64,000 nt of DNA from assembly GCA_025451785.1 (NCBI GenBank), contig JANWJV010000124.1, forward strand, positions 1 through 64,000. Reading direction: 5' to 3'. The DNA is from Bacteroidia bacterium. GTDB taxonomy: Bacteria > Bacteroidota > Bacteroidia > JANWJV01. Position numbers and translations under genes: made by a program. Shown here piece after piece: positions 48,929-60,121 of the stretch; position 1 is the stretch's first letter; every line of letters starts with the position of its first letter. Under the pieces are notes generated by a model that worked only from the letters and a program-made list of their open reading frames with translations, ran no database searches and was not told the DNA's origin.

Positions 48929-51900
48929 CTACCTCACAAGGCTGAGGTGCCCGATATATGAATGCTTGTTTCCAAGGAAATCCCTGGTAAACACTTTCCA
49001 AACATACACATCCTGCTGCGCAATGTCCCTGCCGCCGTTGGCATGGCCGTTCCAGCCTTCGAACAGGTCGGTGGTCTTGAAAATGAGACTGCCCCAGCGG
49101 TCGAAAATGTAAAGCTCAAAATGATCGGGGTCAATGCCGATGCCGCGCACGTTCCAGTTATCGTTCAGGCCGTTGCCGTCGGGAGTGAAAGCATTGGGCG
49201 CGAACAGTTCGTAGTCACCAAGGATGCAAACCACCTGGTCGGAGGTATCGGGACAGTTATATTGGTTGTCGGCAATAAGGCGAACATTGTAACACCCGCT
49301 GTCTTTGTAATTGAAACTCGGGTTCTGCAGTGTGCTGGTGGAATTCAACAGGTCGCCGAAGCTCCAGTTCCAGCTGATAGCGCCGCCTGTGCTCAGATCT
49401 GTAAAGGTGATCACCGGATTGAGAACAGTAGTAGGCTGTGGACTTGCGGCGAAGCTTGCTCCTACATTGGGGAAAACGCTTATGTAATTGTTCCTGGTGA
49501 GTGAACCGGTGCAGCCGTTGTTGTCGGTCACGGTAAGCGTTACCGAGAAACTGCCGGCAGTTTTATAGCAATGGCTTGTTGCCGCGCCAAAGCCGCTGCT
49601 GCTTCCATCGCCGAAGTTCCAGGTCCATGCATTGATGTTGGCGGTGGAACAGGTAAAGTTCACGCAAAGCGCCACACAGCCCGCGGTATCATCGGCGGTA
49701 AACACTACTACCGGCGCCGCGCTGATATTCACCGTAGCGGTATCGGAAGCTGAACAACCATTGGCGTCAGTAACTGTAAGTGTATAAACACCGGTGCCAA
49801 GGCCCGTAGCATTTTGTGTTGTTTGGGCATTGCTCCACAAATAGGTATAGTTCACAGTTCCGCCGGCGACTACGCTTGTTGCGTTCGCGTTCGAACATGC
49901 GTTGCTTCCGGTGGCAGTTACGGTAAGCATAGCAGGTTCGGTAATGGTTACCTGCGCGGTGGCAGTACATCCGTTGCCATCGCTCACCACAACAGAATAA
50001 GTTCCGGCGGTAAGGCCGGTAGCGCCTTGTGTGTTCTGCGCGTTGCTCCATAAATAGGTCATGGTGCCGGTGCCGCCCGACGCGGTTACCGAAGCGGTGC
50101 CGCTAGTACCGCCGTTGCAAAGCACGTTTGTGCCTGAAGCATTGAGCGTGGGACCGGAGGTTCCTGAAATGGTTACCGAAGCAGTTTGCGTACAGCCATT
50201 TCCATCGGTTGCCGTTACAGTATAACCACCGGTGTTAAGACCTGTGGCTGTTTGCGCCGTTTGGTTTCCGGGTGTCCATATATAAGTAAAGGTTCCGGTT
50301 CCTCCGCTGCCCGTGGCGCTGGCACTGCCAGGATTGGCGCAGGTAGAGTTAACGGTTGATGTTTGAAGGGTTACCGCTGCGGGCTGAGTAACAGTGGCAG
50401 TAGCAGTGGCAGTACATCCATTGGCATCTGTTATGGTAATTGTATATGTACCCGCTGTCAATCCAATTGCGTTTGAGGAAGTTTGACCATTGCTCCAGTT
50501 ATAGGTGTAATTGGTAGTTCCCCCGGAAGCTGTAGCACCCGCAGAACCGTTATTACCTCCGTTACAGCTAATACTGCCGCCTGCTGCTGCTACTGTCAAC
50601 TGATTGGGCTGTGTTACCGAAACCGAAGCGGTCTTGGTACAACCCGAAGCATCCGTTACCGTAAGCGTATAACCGCCTTGCGCGAGGCCTGAGGCCGAAG
50701 CAGTGCTTTGATTGTTATTCCATGAATAGGTATAAGGCGATGTGCCGCCGCTAACGGTAGCGGAAGCAGAACCGTTCGCCTGCCCGTTGCACTTTACGTT
50801 GATCACCGAGGTATTGATATTGATCGCAGGGTTTACTGTTAGCGTGGCAGTAGCGGTGGCAGTAGCGCCGCCGGCGTCGGTTACTAAAACAGTATACGTT
50901 GTATTTGCCGTAGGGCAGGGGTTAATGGTTTGCGTAGTAGCACCAGTGTTCCACGAATAGGTATAAGGCGAAACACCCGCTGCTGGAGTAGCGGTAACGC
51001 TCTTACAGCCGCCGGGGCATACGCTGCCGCTGTTGGCAGTCACCGTAAAGCCGCAGCTTACGATGGTTACGTTAAGCTTTACTGTATCGGTTCGGCAAGC
51101 GTAGGTGATGATGGCGTTAACCGTAAAGGTACCGGCCGAAGTAAAAGTATGAGAGGGCGAAATGAGGCTAGAGGTATTATTGCCGCCTGAGTTGGGGTCG
51201 CCAAAGTTCCAGTTGTAATTCATAATGCCGCTGGTATCCGACAGGTTAAACACAGTGCCCTGACCTAAGCAGAAGGGTCCTGCCGAAAGCGTGACCGGAG
51301 GTATCACCCAGCTGGTAATAAAGGAGGGTAGTCCAAGGAAGCCGGTCTTGCCCGCGAGTGGAACCACGTTGGCAACAAAATTACAGCCGGTCCCGATCAC
51401 GTTCGGGTTATTGATCACGTTGAGGAACGAAGTGGTGGTGACCTGGTACATCTTTCCGTTAGGGCCCACCTGGAGCGCGCCCCAGGTGCCTGTGCCCACA
51501 TTCACCTTTGAAGCGATGATGAGCGCACCGGTACCCAAGGTGGTGTTGTACTGGTAAATGGTTCCGCTGGCGCCATACAGAAGCTTGCCGTCGGGCGACC
51601 ATTCGCAGCCATAGGTTTGGGTGAACCCAGTAGGGATGTTAAGCCCGTTGGAGCATACGCCGGTAGCGTTGTTAAAGTCGTAAAGTTCGAGCGAGTTGGT
51701 AAGCAGGGCCACACCTGCCGCAACTTTGGTGCCCTGGGGATTGGCCTTCATATAACCGATGGCCACCGATGAACTTCCGGAGTGCACCTGGCAGCCGGGG
51801 TTGCTGATCACAGGAGTGGTGTTCACTCCGGCGGCGGTCACCCGGTAAGCATAGATGTTGGCCGTGTTCCACTGGTGGGAAAGCACCCAAATGTCACAGC

Positions 51901-52399
51901 CGTTCTTATGTTTCACAGCTGTGATCTTTTCGCAGGTGGGGGTATAGAGAAGGACGTTCTTAGTGGTAACATCGCCCAATCCGCCATTAAGGCTCATGTC
52001 AACCACTGAATAGCAAAAGCCGAAAGCACCTGCCTGTGCATCGGCGGTGAAAACATAATAAAGGGTGGCGCTGCCGGGACGGGGTACCACCACAGCCGAT
52101 TGCGCTGAAGAAGAGTTACCGTTCAGCCCAAAGCCGTTCGGCATCTGTATATTGTTCTTATTCCACACCTTCATGCCGTCGGTATAGAACAACAGGTTGC
52201 CGTTCTTGTCAGAGATGGTGGCAGAGCCTTCGAAAGTGCTTAATGCGCTGTTGGTGAAAGCTACCGGGTTGCCGGAAGAGAAATTGACCCCCGCGTTGGT
52301 ACCGAAATGCCAGTTCCAGAACTCCTTCTGGGCCAGTAAACTGCCTGAAGAAAGGAGTAGAATGGAAAATAAAACTATCCGGCGGTAAAGTTGTTTCAT
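48929..52399 (-). CDS. B-type giant surface protein with about seven SprB repeats, PKD domains and T9SS type B C-terminus
   Basis: 'FWNWHFGTNAGVNFSSGNPVAFTNSALSTFEGSATISDKNGNLLFYTDGMKVWNKNNIQMPNGFGLNG'; 'LFAPNAFTPDGNGLNDNWNV'; start revised to MKQLYRR. Confidence 0.9.
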   Translation of the reverse strand: MKQLYRRIVLFSILLLSSGSLLAQKEFWNWHFGTNAGVNFSSGNPVAFTNSALSTFEGSATISDKNGNLLFYTDGMKVWNKNNIQMPNGFGLNGNSSSAQSAVVVPRPGSATLYYVFTADAQAGAFGFCYSVVDMSLNGGLGDVTTKNVLLYTPTCEKITAVKHKNGCDIWVLSHQWNTANIYAYRVTAAGVNTTPVISNPGCQVHSGSSSVAIGYMKANPQGTKVAAGVALLTNSLELYDFNNATGVCSNGLNIPTGFTQTYGCEWSPDGKLLYGASGTIYQYNTTLGTGALIIASKVNVGTGTWGALQVGPNGKMYQVTTTSFLNVINNPNVIGTGCNFVANVVPLAGKTGFLGLPSFITSWVIPPVTLSAGPFCLGQGTVFNLSDTSGIMNYNWNFGDPNSGGNNTSSLISPSHTFTSAGTFTVNAIITYACRTDTVKLNVTIVSCGFTVTANSGSVCPGGCKSVTATPAAGVSPYTYSWNTGATTQTINPCPTANTTYTVLVTDAGGATATATATLTVNPAININTSVINVKCNGQANGSASATVSGGTSPYTYSWNNNQSTASASGLAQGGYTLTVTDASGCTKTASVSVTQPNQLTVAAAGGSISCNGGNNGSAGATASGGTTNYTYNWSNGQTSSNAIGLTAGTYTITITDANGCTATATATVTQPAAVTLQTSTVNSTCANPGSASATGSGGTGTFTYIWTPGNQTAQTATGLNTGGYTVTATDGNGCTQTASVTISGTSGPTLNASGTNVLCNGGTSGTASVTASGGTGTMTYLWSNAQNTQGATGLTAGTYSVVVSDGNGCTATAQVTITEPAMLTVTATGSNACSNANATSVVAGGTVNYTYLWSNAQTTQNATGLGTGVYTLTVTDANGCSASDTATVNISAAPVVVFTADDTAGCVALCVNFTCSTANINAWTWNFGDGSSSGFGAATSHCYKTAGSFSVTLTVTDNNGCTGSLTRNNYISVFPNVGASFAASPQPTTVLNPVITFTDLSTGGAISWNWSFGDLLNSTSTLQNPSFNYKDSGCYNVRLIADNQYNCPDTSDQVVCILGDYELFAPNAFTPDGNGLNDNWNVRGIGIDPDHFELYIFDRWGSLIFKTTDLFEGWNGHANGGRDIAQQDVYVWKVFTRDFLGNKHSYIGHLSLVR

Positions 52400-52476
52400 C
52401 GGGAGTTTTTGGTACAAGCTATCAAATATATGAAAAATAGCTGATTTTACAAGAATAAGACCCCTAAAAGGCATTT

Positions 52477-52506
52477 TTGGTTGCACCGGGAAAAAGCCTA
52501 TCTTTG
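52477..52506 (+). promoter_or_regulatory. Consensus Bacteroidota promoter TTG-N19-TATCTTTG
   Basis: TTG 52477-52479, N19, TATCTTTG 52499-52506; ATG at 52553. Confidence 0.8.
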
Positions 52507-52552
52507 CCTCCCTTGAATTAAGAACCCAATAAAAAAACCAAAAACTTTCCCA

Positions 52553-53137
52553 ATGAAAAAAGTATTGTTTACCCTCGCAGCAGTAGCCATCTCTGCTGTA
52601 GTATTCGACAGCTGCAAAAAAGGCGAAGAAGATCCTTTTCTGTCACTGCGCTCACGCAAAGCCCGCCTCGTAGGCGAGTGGAAGCTTAGCGCTGGTACTG
52701 AAACGTATGTTTCAGGCGGTGCTACCACCACTACCACTTACACTGAAACCCAAAAGACCGAAACTGCTGGTTCAAACAGCGTAACTACCGGCTACACCTC
52801 GACCATCAAGATCGAGAAGGACGGAAGTTTCTCTTGGACAGAAGTAGAAACTGTAGGTTCAGTGGTTACCACTACCACCAACGAAGGTACCTGGAACTGG
52901 GTTGGCCGTGTTGGCGAAGCCAAGAACAAGGAGTATGTTGTGTTCACCGTTACAAAAGTGACACAAGCTTCAGGTTCTACTACCAGCACCAACTCTTGCA
53001 CCGGCGGCGATTGCTTTACCGTTACCTGGAGGCTCAAGACGCTTAAGAACAAGGAACTGGTTGCTAACATCGACGGCACCAGCACCGACAGCGGCGGAAC
53101 CGACACTACTACCGGTACTATGACCTACGCTCAGTAA
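52553..53137 (+). CDS. Lipocalin-like lipoprotein, Thr/Ser-rich
   Basis: Lipobox-like 'VVFDSCKKGEEDP'; 'LVGEWKLSAGTETYV' start of lipocalin-like fold. Confidence 0.7.
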   Translation: MKKVLFTLAAVAISAVVFDSCKKGEEDPFLSLRSRKARLVGEWKLSAGTETYVSGGATTTTTYTETQKTETAGSNSVTTGYTSTIKIEKDGSFSWTEVETVGSVVTTTTNEGTWNWVGRVGEAKNKEYVVFTVTKVTQASGSTTSTNSCTGGDCFTVTWRLKTLKNKELVANIDGTSTDSGGTDTTTGTMTYAQ

Positions 53138-53160
53138 TCGTATTTTAATACTGATAAAAG

Positions 53161-53186
53161 ACCCTTGCTTCGGCAGGGGTTTTTTA
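53161..53186 (+). terminator. Intrinsic terminator with UUCG tetraloop
   Basis: ACCCTTGC-TTCG-GCAGGGGT (one G:U) then T6. Confidence 0.85.
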
Positions 53187-53192
53187 TTTGGA

Positions 53193-53200
53193 TAACTTTG
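53193..53200 (+). promoter_or_regulatory. -7 element TAACTTTG directly upstream of a start codon
   Basis: Exact TAnnTTTG, 4 nt before the ATG at 53205; no well-spaced TTG found. Confidence 0.4.
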
Positions 53201-53204
53201 AGGA

Positions 53205-55223
<2,019 letters not shown>

Positions 55224-55232
55224 AGGTCCTCA

Positions 55233-56234
55233 ATGAAGGAATCCAATTCCCTCTTCTGCCTTTTCCTGTTCACACTCCTGCTTATTCCCCATTCTTTTTT
55301 TTCACAAGTCATCGAGAATCGCCTCCGTGACGTTCCGCTCACCGTTCCGGTGTTCAACACTGCTTTCATAAAGCTGAACCGCGTGAAGGCGATCAGTTCA
55401 TCGCTTTCTACCAAGCCCGACAACCAGAGCATCATCGACAAAGGCCTTACGGAGAACTTTCTGTTCGATACTTTGGGCCGCCTTATGGAGTTCAACTACA
55501 CCCGTGTTAAGGATTATAAAGAAAGAGAAGTGATGGTGCCTGCCGTGTACAGCCGCAAAGGACGCAGGATACGTCCCGCTTCGGTGCGTTACGAGAATTC
55601 CTATATATACGACACCATTTTTACCTCTTACTTTTATAACCCCGCCGGAAAACTGATCGGCACCCGCAGCACTGATAATTTTTATTACGACACACATTAT
55701 TACGATTATGACAGCCTCGGACGCCTTGTGAAGGAAGTACGCTGCAAAGAGACCAATACCGGCAGCGGACGCAGGGATTTCAGGCTGGGGGTACAGCAAG
55801 TGCTCACACTGGAGACCTTTGGTTACGAAAAGCTTACCGACAAGCAAAGCCAGATGCGCCACTTCAACGACGAGGGCCGTCAGTACAAGAAGACCATTAT
55901 GAACTACGATGACAAGCAGCAGCTTACCGACCGTAATGAGGAGTTCGTGGTTGGCTGGACCAGGGTGAGGACCGTGTATCGTTACGATAGCCTGGGAAGG
56001 CTTGCCAGTCAGCTGTATACTTCCAACTCAGGCGGCGATACAAAGGAAGCGATGGAATTCGGCTATGATGAAGCGGGAAATGTGCTTTCGGAAAAAAAGT
56101 ATGACAACGAAATGCTGGTGGCCAATACCGAATACCTTTACGATCCCCAGAAGAAGTTTGTCACTTCCCGCATTGTGCGCTTCTTCGGCGCCTGTACCAT
56201 CGGCATCACCAAGTACACGTATTCTTTTTACTAA
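55233..56234 (+). CDS. Secreted protein with RHS/YD-like repeats
   Basis: 'YYDYDSLGRLVKEVRC', 'YRYDSLGRLASQLYT', 'GYDEAGNVLSEKKYD'. Confidence 0.65.
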   Translation: MKESNSLFCLFLFTLLLIPHSFFSQVIENRLRDVPLTVPVFNTAFIKLNRVKAISSSLSTKPDNQSIIDKGLTENFLFDTLGRLMEFNYTRVKDYKEREVMVPAVYSRKGRRIRPASVRYENSYIYDTIFTSYFYNPAGKLIGTRSTDNFYYDTHYYDYDSLGRLVKEVRCKETNTGSGRRDFRLGVQQVLTLETFGYEKLTDKQSQMRHFNDEGRQYKKTIMNYDDKQQLTDRNEEFVVGWTRVRTVYRYDSLGRLASQLYTSNSGGDTKEAMEFGYDEAGNVLSEKKYDNEMLVANTEYLYDPQKKFVTSRIVRFFGACTIGITKYTYSFY

Positions 56235-56920
56235 GCTTTTTGGTTGCCCACGAAGTCTTTGAGGTAAAAGGGCTCGAAGTAGGCAAGGTCCTCAAAACGT
56301 TTTTCGGCAAATGCCTTTTCAGAAAGACCGGCCATGTCCTTCGCAGATGGAAAAACATTATCTATGAAACTGAAACCACGTTTATTCTCCAGCACGGCCT
56401 TGCATTTGGAGGCGCCATCGCCGAAAAGTGCCAGCGAATGGCCGGAGGCAAGTTCAGAAAATGAACTTTCATCAATGATCTTCGCCTGAACAGGCATTAT
56501 TTCGTTCAACTCCTGGTCGTACGCCGCGCAGTACACTTCCATCCGGCGTGCGTCGATCATTGGCACCAATAGATTGTTGATCGTTGATCGTTGATCGTTG
56601 ATTGCCAGTTGTGAGCTTGCCATGCTTAAGAGCGTAGGAACCGCGATCAAAGGTTTTTCGAGCGCAAAACAAAATCCTTTAGCGGCCGAAACGCCAATGC
56701 GCAAACCTGTATAAGAGCCCGGACCCTTACTTACCGCCACCGCGTCGAGTTCCCCCAGCTTCTTGCCGGCCTGCTTCATTATATCTTCAATAAAAAGGAT
56801 GAGGTTCTCCGAATGGGTATAGCCCTCGTTGATCTCCTTAAGGGCCAACACCTCACCGTCTTTCGCCAACGCAACAGAGCAAGCGGTAGTTGCGGTTTCT
56901 ATATTGAGTATTAATCCCAA
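56231..56920 (-). CDS. tsaB: tRNA threonylcarbamoyladenosine biosynthesis protein TsaB
   Basis: 'ILNIETATTACSVALAKDGEV', 'GPGSYTGLRIGVSAAKGFCFAL', 'PMIDARRMEVYCAAYD'. Confidence 0.93.
   Translation of the reverse strand: MGLILNIETATTACSVALAKDGEVLALKEINEGYTHSENLILFIEDIMKQAGKKLGELDAVAVSKGPGSYTGLRIGVSAAKGFCFALEKPLIAVPTLLSMASSQLAINDQRSTINNLLVPMIDARRMEVYCAAYDQELNEIMPVQAKIIDESSFSELASGHSLALFGDGASKCKAVLENKRGFSFIDNVFPSAKDMAGLSEKAFAEKRFEDLAYFEPFYLKDFVGNQKA
56576..56602. repeat. Heptanucleotide tandem repeat (GTTGATC)3 plus GTTGAT, within tsaB
   Basis: Direct reading of gttgatcgttgatcgttgatcgttgat. Confidence 0.9.
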
Positions 56921-56923
56921 TTT

Positions 56924-58270
56924 CTACTTCCCTTTGCCGGAGAAAAGATCTGTTCTTTCCACCTTGCTCACGGGCATTCCGTCGTTCAGCAGTTTGGAGA
57001 TGGCATTGTAAGGCGCGGTGATCACCTCCATGTTCTTATCGATGCCTTGCAGCACCTGGATATAGTCGTTGTCCTGGATGCCGGTCTTCACCTTCACCAT
57101 TTTGGCCACTCCGTTATCAAGCACAAACACACATTCTTCAGGCTTCACTTCTTTTTCCTTATCAACCTTTTTCTCCCTCGTGTCGTTCACCTGCACCTTG
57201 CCATCATCTTCTTTCTTTTCTTCCTTCTGTTTTTCTGTGCGAGTGGTCACCGCCTGGATGGGAACTGAAAGCGCGTCCTTTACTGATTTGGTTTGGATGT
57301 CGACCGTTGCCGACATACCGGGTCTGAAAGGAGAGCGGCCCTGTTCTTTGTCGGAAAGGTCCTTATAGGAAGAGGACAGAATACGGATCTTCACTGTGAA
57401 ATTGGTCACCTGGTCAGAGGTCATGCCCGTAGTGTTGGCGGAGTTGGCGATCTCGGTCACCACACCTTTGAACTTGCGGTCGAGGTAAGCATCCACTTCA
57501 ATGAGCGCTGTGTCATGCATGTGCACACGCACGATGTCGTTCTCGTTCACATCAACGCTTACTTCCATTTCGTTGAGGTTAGCGATGATGAGAAGTTCTG
57601 TTCCCGTCATCTGCGCTGTCCCCACCACCCGTTCGCCTTTCTCCACGTTAAGCTTCGAAACGGTGCCGTCAACGGGAGAATAAATGGAGGTCTTGGAAAG
57701 CTGGTCGTTGGCTTCTTTGAGAGAGGCTTCCGTGCTTTTCACATTGTAATCAGAAGCATTCACCGTTTCCTGTGCGGCATCCACATCTGACTTCGCGCTC
57801 TCGTAGCCGGCTTTGGCGGCATCAAATTCGGCCTGTGAGATGGCGCCCTGGTCGAAGAGCTTTTTGTTGCGGTTAAAGCTCGTCTCGGTATTGGCGAATT
57901 GCGATTTTACCTGCGCCAGCCTCGCGCGGGCATTCGCCAGGTTGGCACGGCTGCCGTTGAGCGTGGCGCTCATACGGTCCATGGCCGACAAGTAAATGTC
58001 AGGGTTGATCTTCGCGAGCAGATCGCCTTTTTTTACCTGTTGCCCTTCTTTCACAGGCAGTTCCACTACCTCGCCCGAAACATCGGAGCTGATCTTCACC
58101 TGCACCTCGGGCTGTATCTTGCCGTTGGCAGAAACCGTTTCGATGATGTTACGCTGTTCCGGCTTTTCGGTCGATACCTGGAGACCTGTATTTCCGCCGC
58201 AGCTCTTCATGAGGATAACTGCTATGAGCATCGCAAGGCCGCCGCCGATGAGTAAAAGGATCTTTTTCAT
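56924..58270 (-). CDS. HlyD/MacA-type efflux periplasmic adaptor
   Basis: 'NGKIQPEVQVKISSDVSGEVVELPVKEGQQVKKGDLLAKINPDIY' biotinyl-lipoyl-like hairpin, coiled coil. Confidence 0.9.
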   Translation of the reverse strand: MKKILLLIGGGLAMLIAVILMKSCGGNTGLQVSTEKPEQRNIIETVSANGKIQPEVQVKISSDVSGEVVELPVKEGQQVKKGDLLAKINPDIYLSAMDRMSATLNGSRANLANARARLAQVKSQFANTETSFNRNKKLFDQGAISQAEFDAAKAGYESAKSDVDAAQETVNASDYNVKSTEASLKEANDQLSKTSIYSPVDGTVSKLNVEKGERVVGTAQMTGTELLIIANLNEMEVSVDVNENDIVRVHMHDTALIEVDAYLDRKFKGVVTEIANSANTTGMTSDQVTNFTVKIRILSSSYKDLSDKEQGRSPFRPGMSATVDIQTKSVKDALSVPIQAVTTRTEKQKEEKKEDDGKVQVNDTREKKVDKEKEVKPEECVFVLDNGVAKMVKVKTGIQDNDYIQVLQGIDKNMEVITAPYNAISKLLNDGMPVSKVERTDLFSGKGK

Positions 58271-58280
58271 TTTCTTTCTG

Positions 58281-59723
58281 TCAGAAGCTCAGGGGTTTTC
58301 CCTGGTAAAAATCAAGGACCTTCACTTTAAATATATAATCGTACTTGGCAGAAAGCAGGTCCGATTCCGCTTTCTGAAGTTTGTTCTTGGCATCATTATA
58401 ATCGTTGGAGTTAAGCATGCCCACGTTGAACTTTTGCTCAGTGTACTTAAAGGCTTCCTGCATGGCCTCGGCCGCTTTTTTGGTGGCGCCATATTTTTTG
58501 AGGGCCGCGGTGGCGTCGGCATGTGCCTGTTGTATCGCCTTGTTAAGGTCGTTCTTCGCCTGTTGCAGGCTCAGTTCGCTGATCTGCTTCTGTAGTTTCG
58601 CGCGGCTCATCGCCGACTTTGTTTGCAGGCCGTTGAACAGGGGAACGGTAAGGTGCAGGCCTATGTTCTTGTTGATGTTGTCGTTCACCTGGTCGCTGAA
58701 AGGGATCACTTCAAAACCATTGGTAAGGAAGGCCGAATACACGGTGTCACCTCCTGAGGTGAAGTCGCCGTTGGGCGCGAAGTTAAAAGCAGGGCTTCCG
58801 GCAATGCGTTTGCTGGCGCCCGAATAACCGGTTCCGTACGATCCGCTCAGGCTGATGCGGGGGCTCATGCCGCCGCGTGCCGCGCTTAGTCCGCGCTCGC
58901 TGCTAAGCAAACGGTATTCCGCGCTTTTGATCTCGGGCTGCCGTTGTACCGCGGTGCTATACACCTGCGAGGGAGAAGCGCCAAGCAAAGATTCGGAAGG
59001 GTCGGCAAGATCAGGTTTCACAATGCTGAAGCCTTCGGCCTTCTCGAGGTTAAGCAATTGTACAAGCGATAGAGTGGCGATGTCGAGCTGATTCTGGGCA
59101 TTGGTAAAATTGAGCTCCTCGGCGGCCAGTTGCGATTGAATATCGAGCAAGGTGCCTTTCGCTACGCTTCCTGCTTCGAGCAGCTTGCGTGTGCGCTCCA
59201 CTTGTTTGAGGGTGACCTCTGCCTGGCTCCGTGCGATGTTGCGGAGCTCCTGCGCGAAAAGCACCTGGAGATAGGCCGAAGCAATGCCCAGCGAAATATC
59301 ATTGGTGGTCTTGGTAATGTCGTACTGGCTCGCCAGGTACACCATCTTGTTCTGGCGGATAGTATTATAGGTCTGGAAGCCGCTGAAAAGTGTCACCGAA
59401 CTGCTCAGGTAAAAGTTTTGCGACAATACTTTATCGGTAGCGAAGGTATTGGTGAAGGGATCGATGGTACGCCCGAAATTATAGCTATGTGAAACGTTGC
59501 CGTTGAGCGAGGGAAGAGCAGAGGCCTGGCTTTGTACAAAGTTCTCTTTTGAGATCTCGGCATTGAGCTGGCTCTGTCGTATCTGGATATTGTTCTTCAG
59601 CGCATAATCAACACATTGCTGCAGTGTCCAGGCACTGCCGGTGGTTTGTGCGGCAAGCGGAGCGCTAAGCAGCGACGAAAGGAAAACAAAGGAATACAGC
59701 CGGCTTTTCTGAAAGGATCGCAT
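58281..59723 (-). CDS. TolC-family outer-membrane efflux protein
   Basis: 'WTLQQCVDYALKNNIQIRQSQLNAEISKENFVQSQASALPSLNGNVSHSYNFGR'. Confidence 0.92.
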   Translation of the reverse strand: MRSFQKSRLYSFVFLSSLLSAPLAAQTTGSAWTLQQCVDYALKNNIQIRQSQLNAEISKENFVQSQASALPSLNGNVSHSYNFGRTIDPFTNTFATDKVLSQNFYLSSSVTLFSGFQTYNTIRQNKMVYLASQYDITKTTNDISLGIASAYLQVLFAQELRNIARSQAEVTLKQVERTRKLLEAGSVAKGTLLDIQSQLAAEELNFTNAQNQLDIATLSLVQLLNLEKAEGFSIVKPDLADPSESLLGASPSQVYSTAVQRQPEIKSAEYRLLSSERGLSAARGGMSPRISLSGSYGTGYSGASKRIAGSPAFNFAPNGDFTSGGDTVYSAFLTNGFEVIPFSDQVNDNINKNIGLHLTVPLFNGLQTKSAMSRAKLQKQISELSLQQAKNDLNKAIQQAHADATAALKKYGATKKAAEAMQEAFKYTEQKFNVGMLNSNDYNDAKNKLQKAESDLLSAKYDYIFKVKVLDFYQGKPLSF

Positions 59724-59814
59724 AGGGAAATAAAGACCGGGCAAAGGTAGTAAATATCAATAGATACTTACTGGAAGGAGCAAATGAGAAAGGAATTGAA
59801 AAGGGGGAAAGCGA

Positions 59815-59946
59815 TCAGGCGGGGCGAACCAGTTTTTCTGTTTCGGGTTTAGCTACTTTACCGTAGGCCGGACAGCGCTCATGGCTTTTGCAGGAACAGA
59901 GAACAGAACCGGTTACGATTGCTATTAACAGGAATATTTTTTTCAT
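59815..59946 (-). CDS. Very small lipoprotein, 43 aa
   Basis: 'MKKIFLLIAIVTGSVLCSCKSHERCPAYGKVAKPETEKLVRPA' with lipobox-like sequence; upstream TAATTTTG box at 60032..60025. Confidence 0.6.
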   Translation of the reverse strand: MKKIFLLIAIVTGSVLCSCKSHERCPAYGKVAKPETEKLVRPA

Positions 59947-60121
59947 GCCTTTAGGTTTTATTGAATTGGGAGATTGGCTTTCTACGCTTAATTTATCTTT
60001 AGGTTTCCTAAAATGAACAAAATGCAAAATTAGAACTTTTTTTATTTTAGCAAGCCTTAAATGAATAAATTGTGCATTTCAAAAACCTTGCCACCGGCTT
60101 TTGTATGGCAAAACAGTAGTT

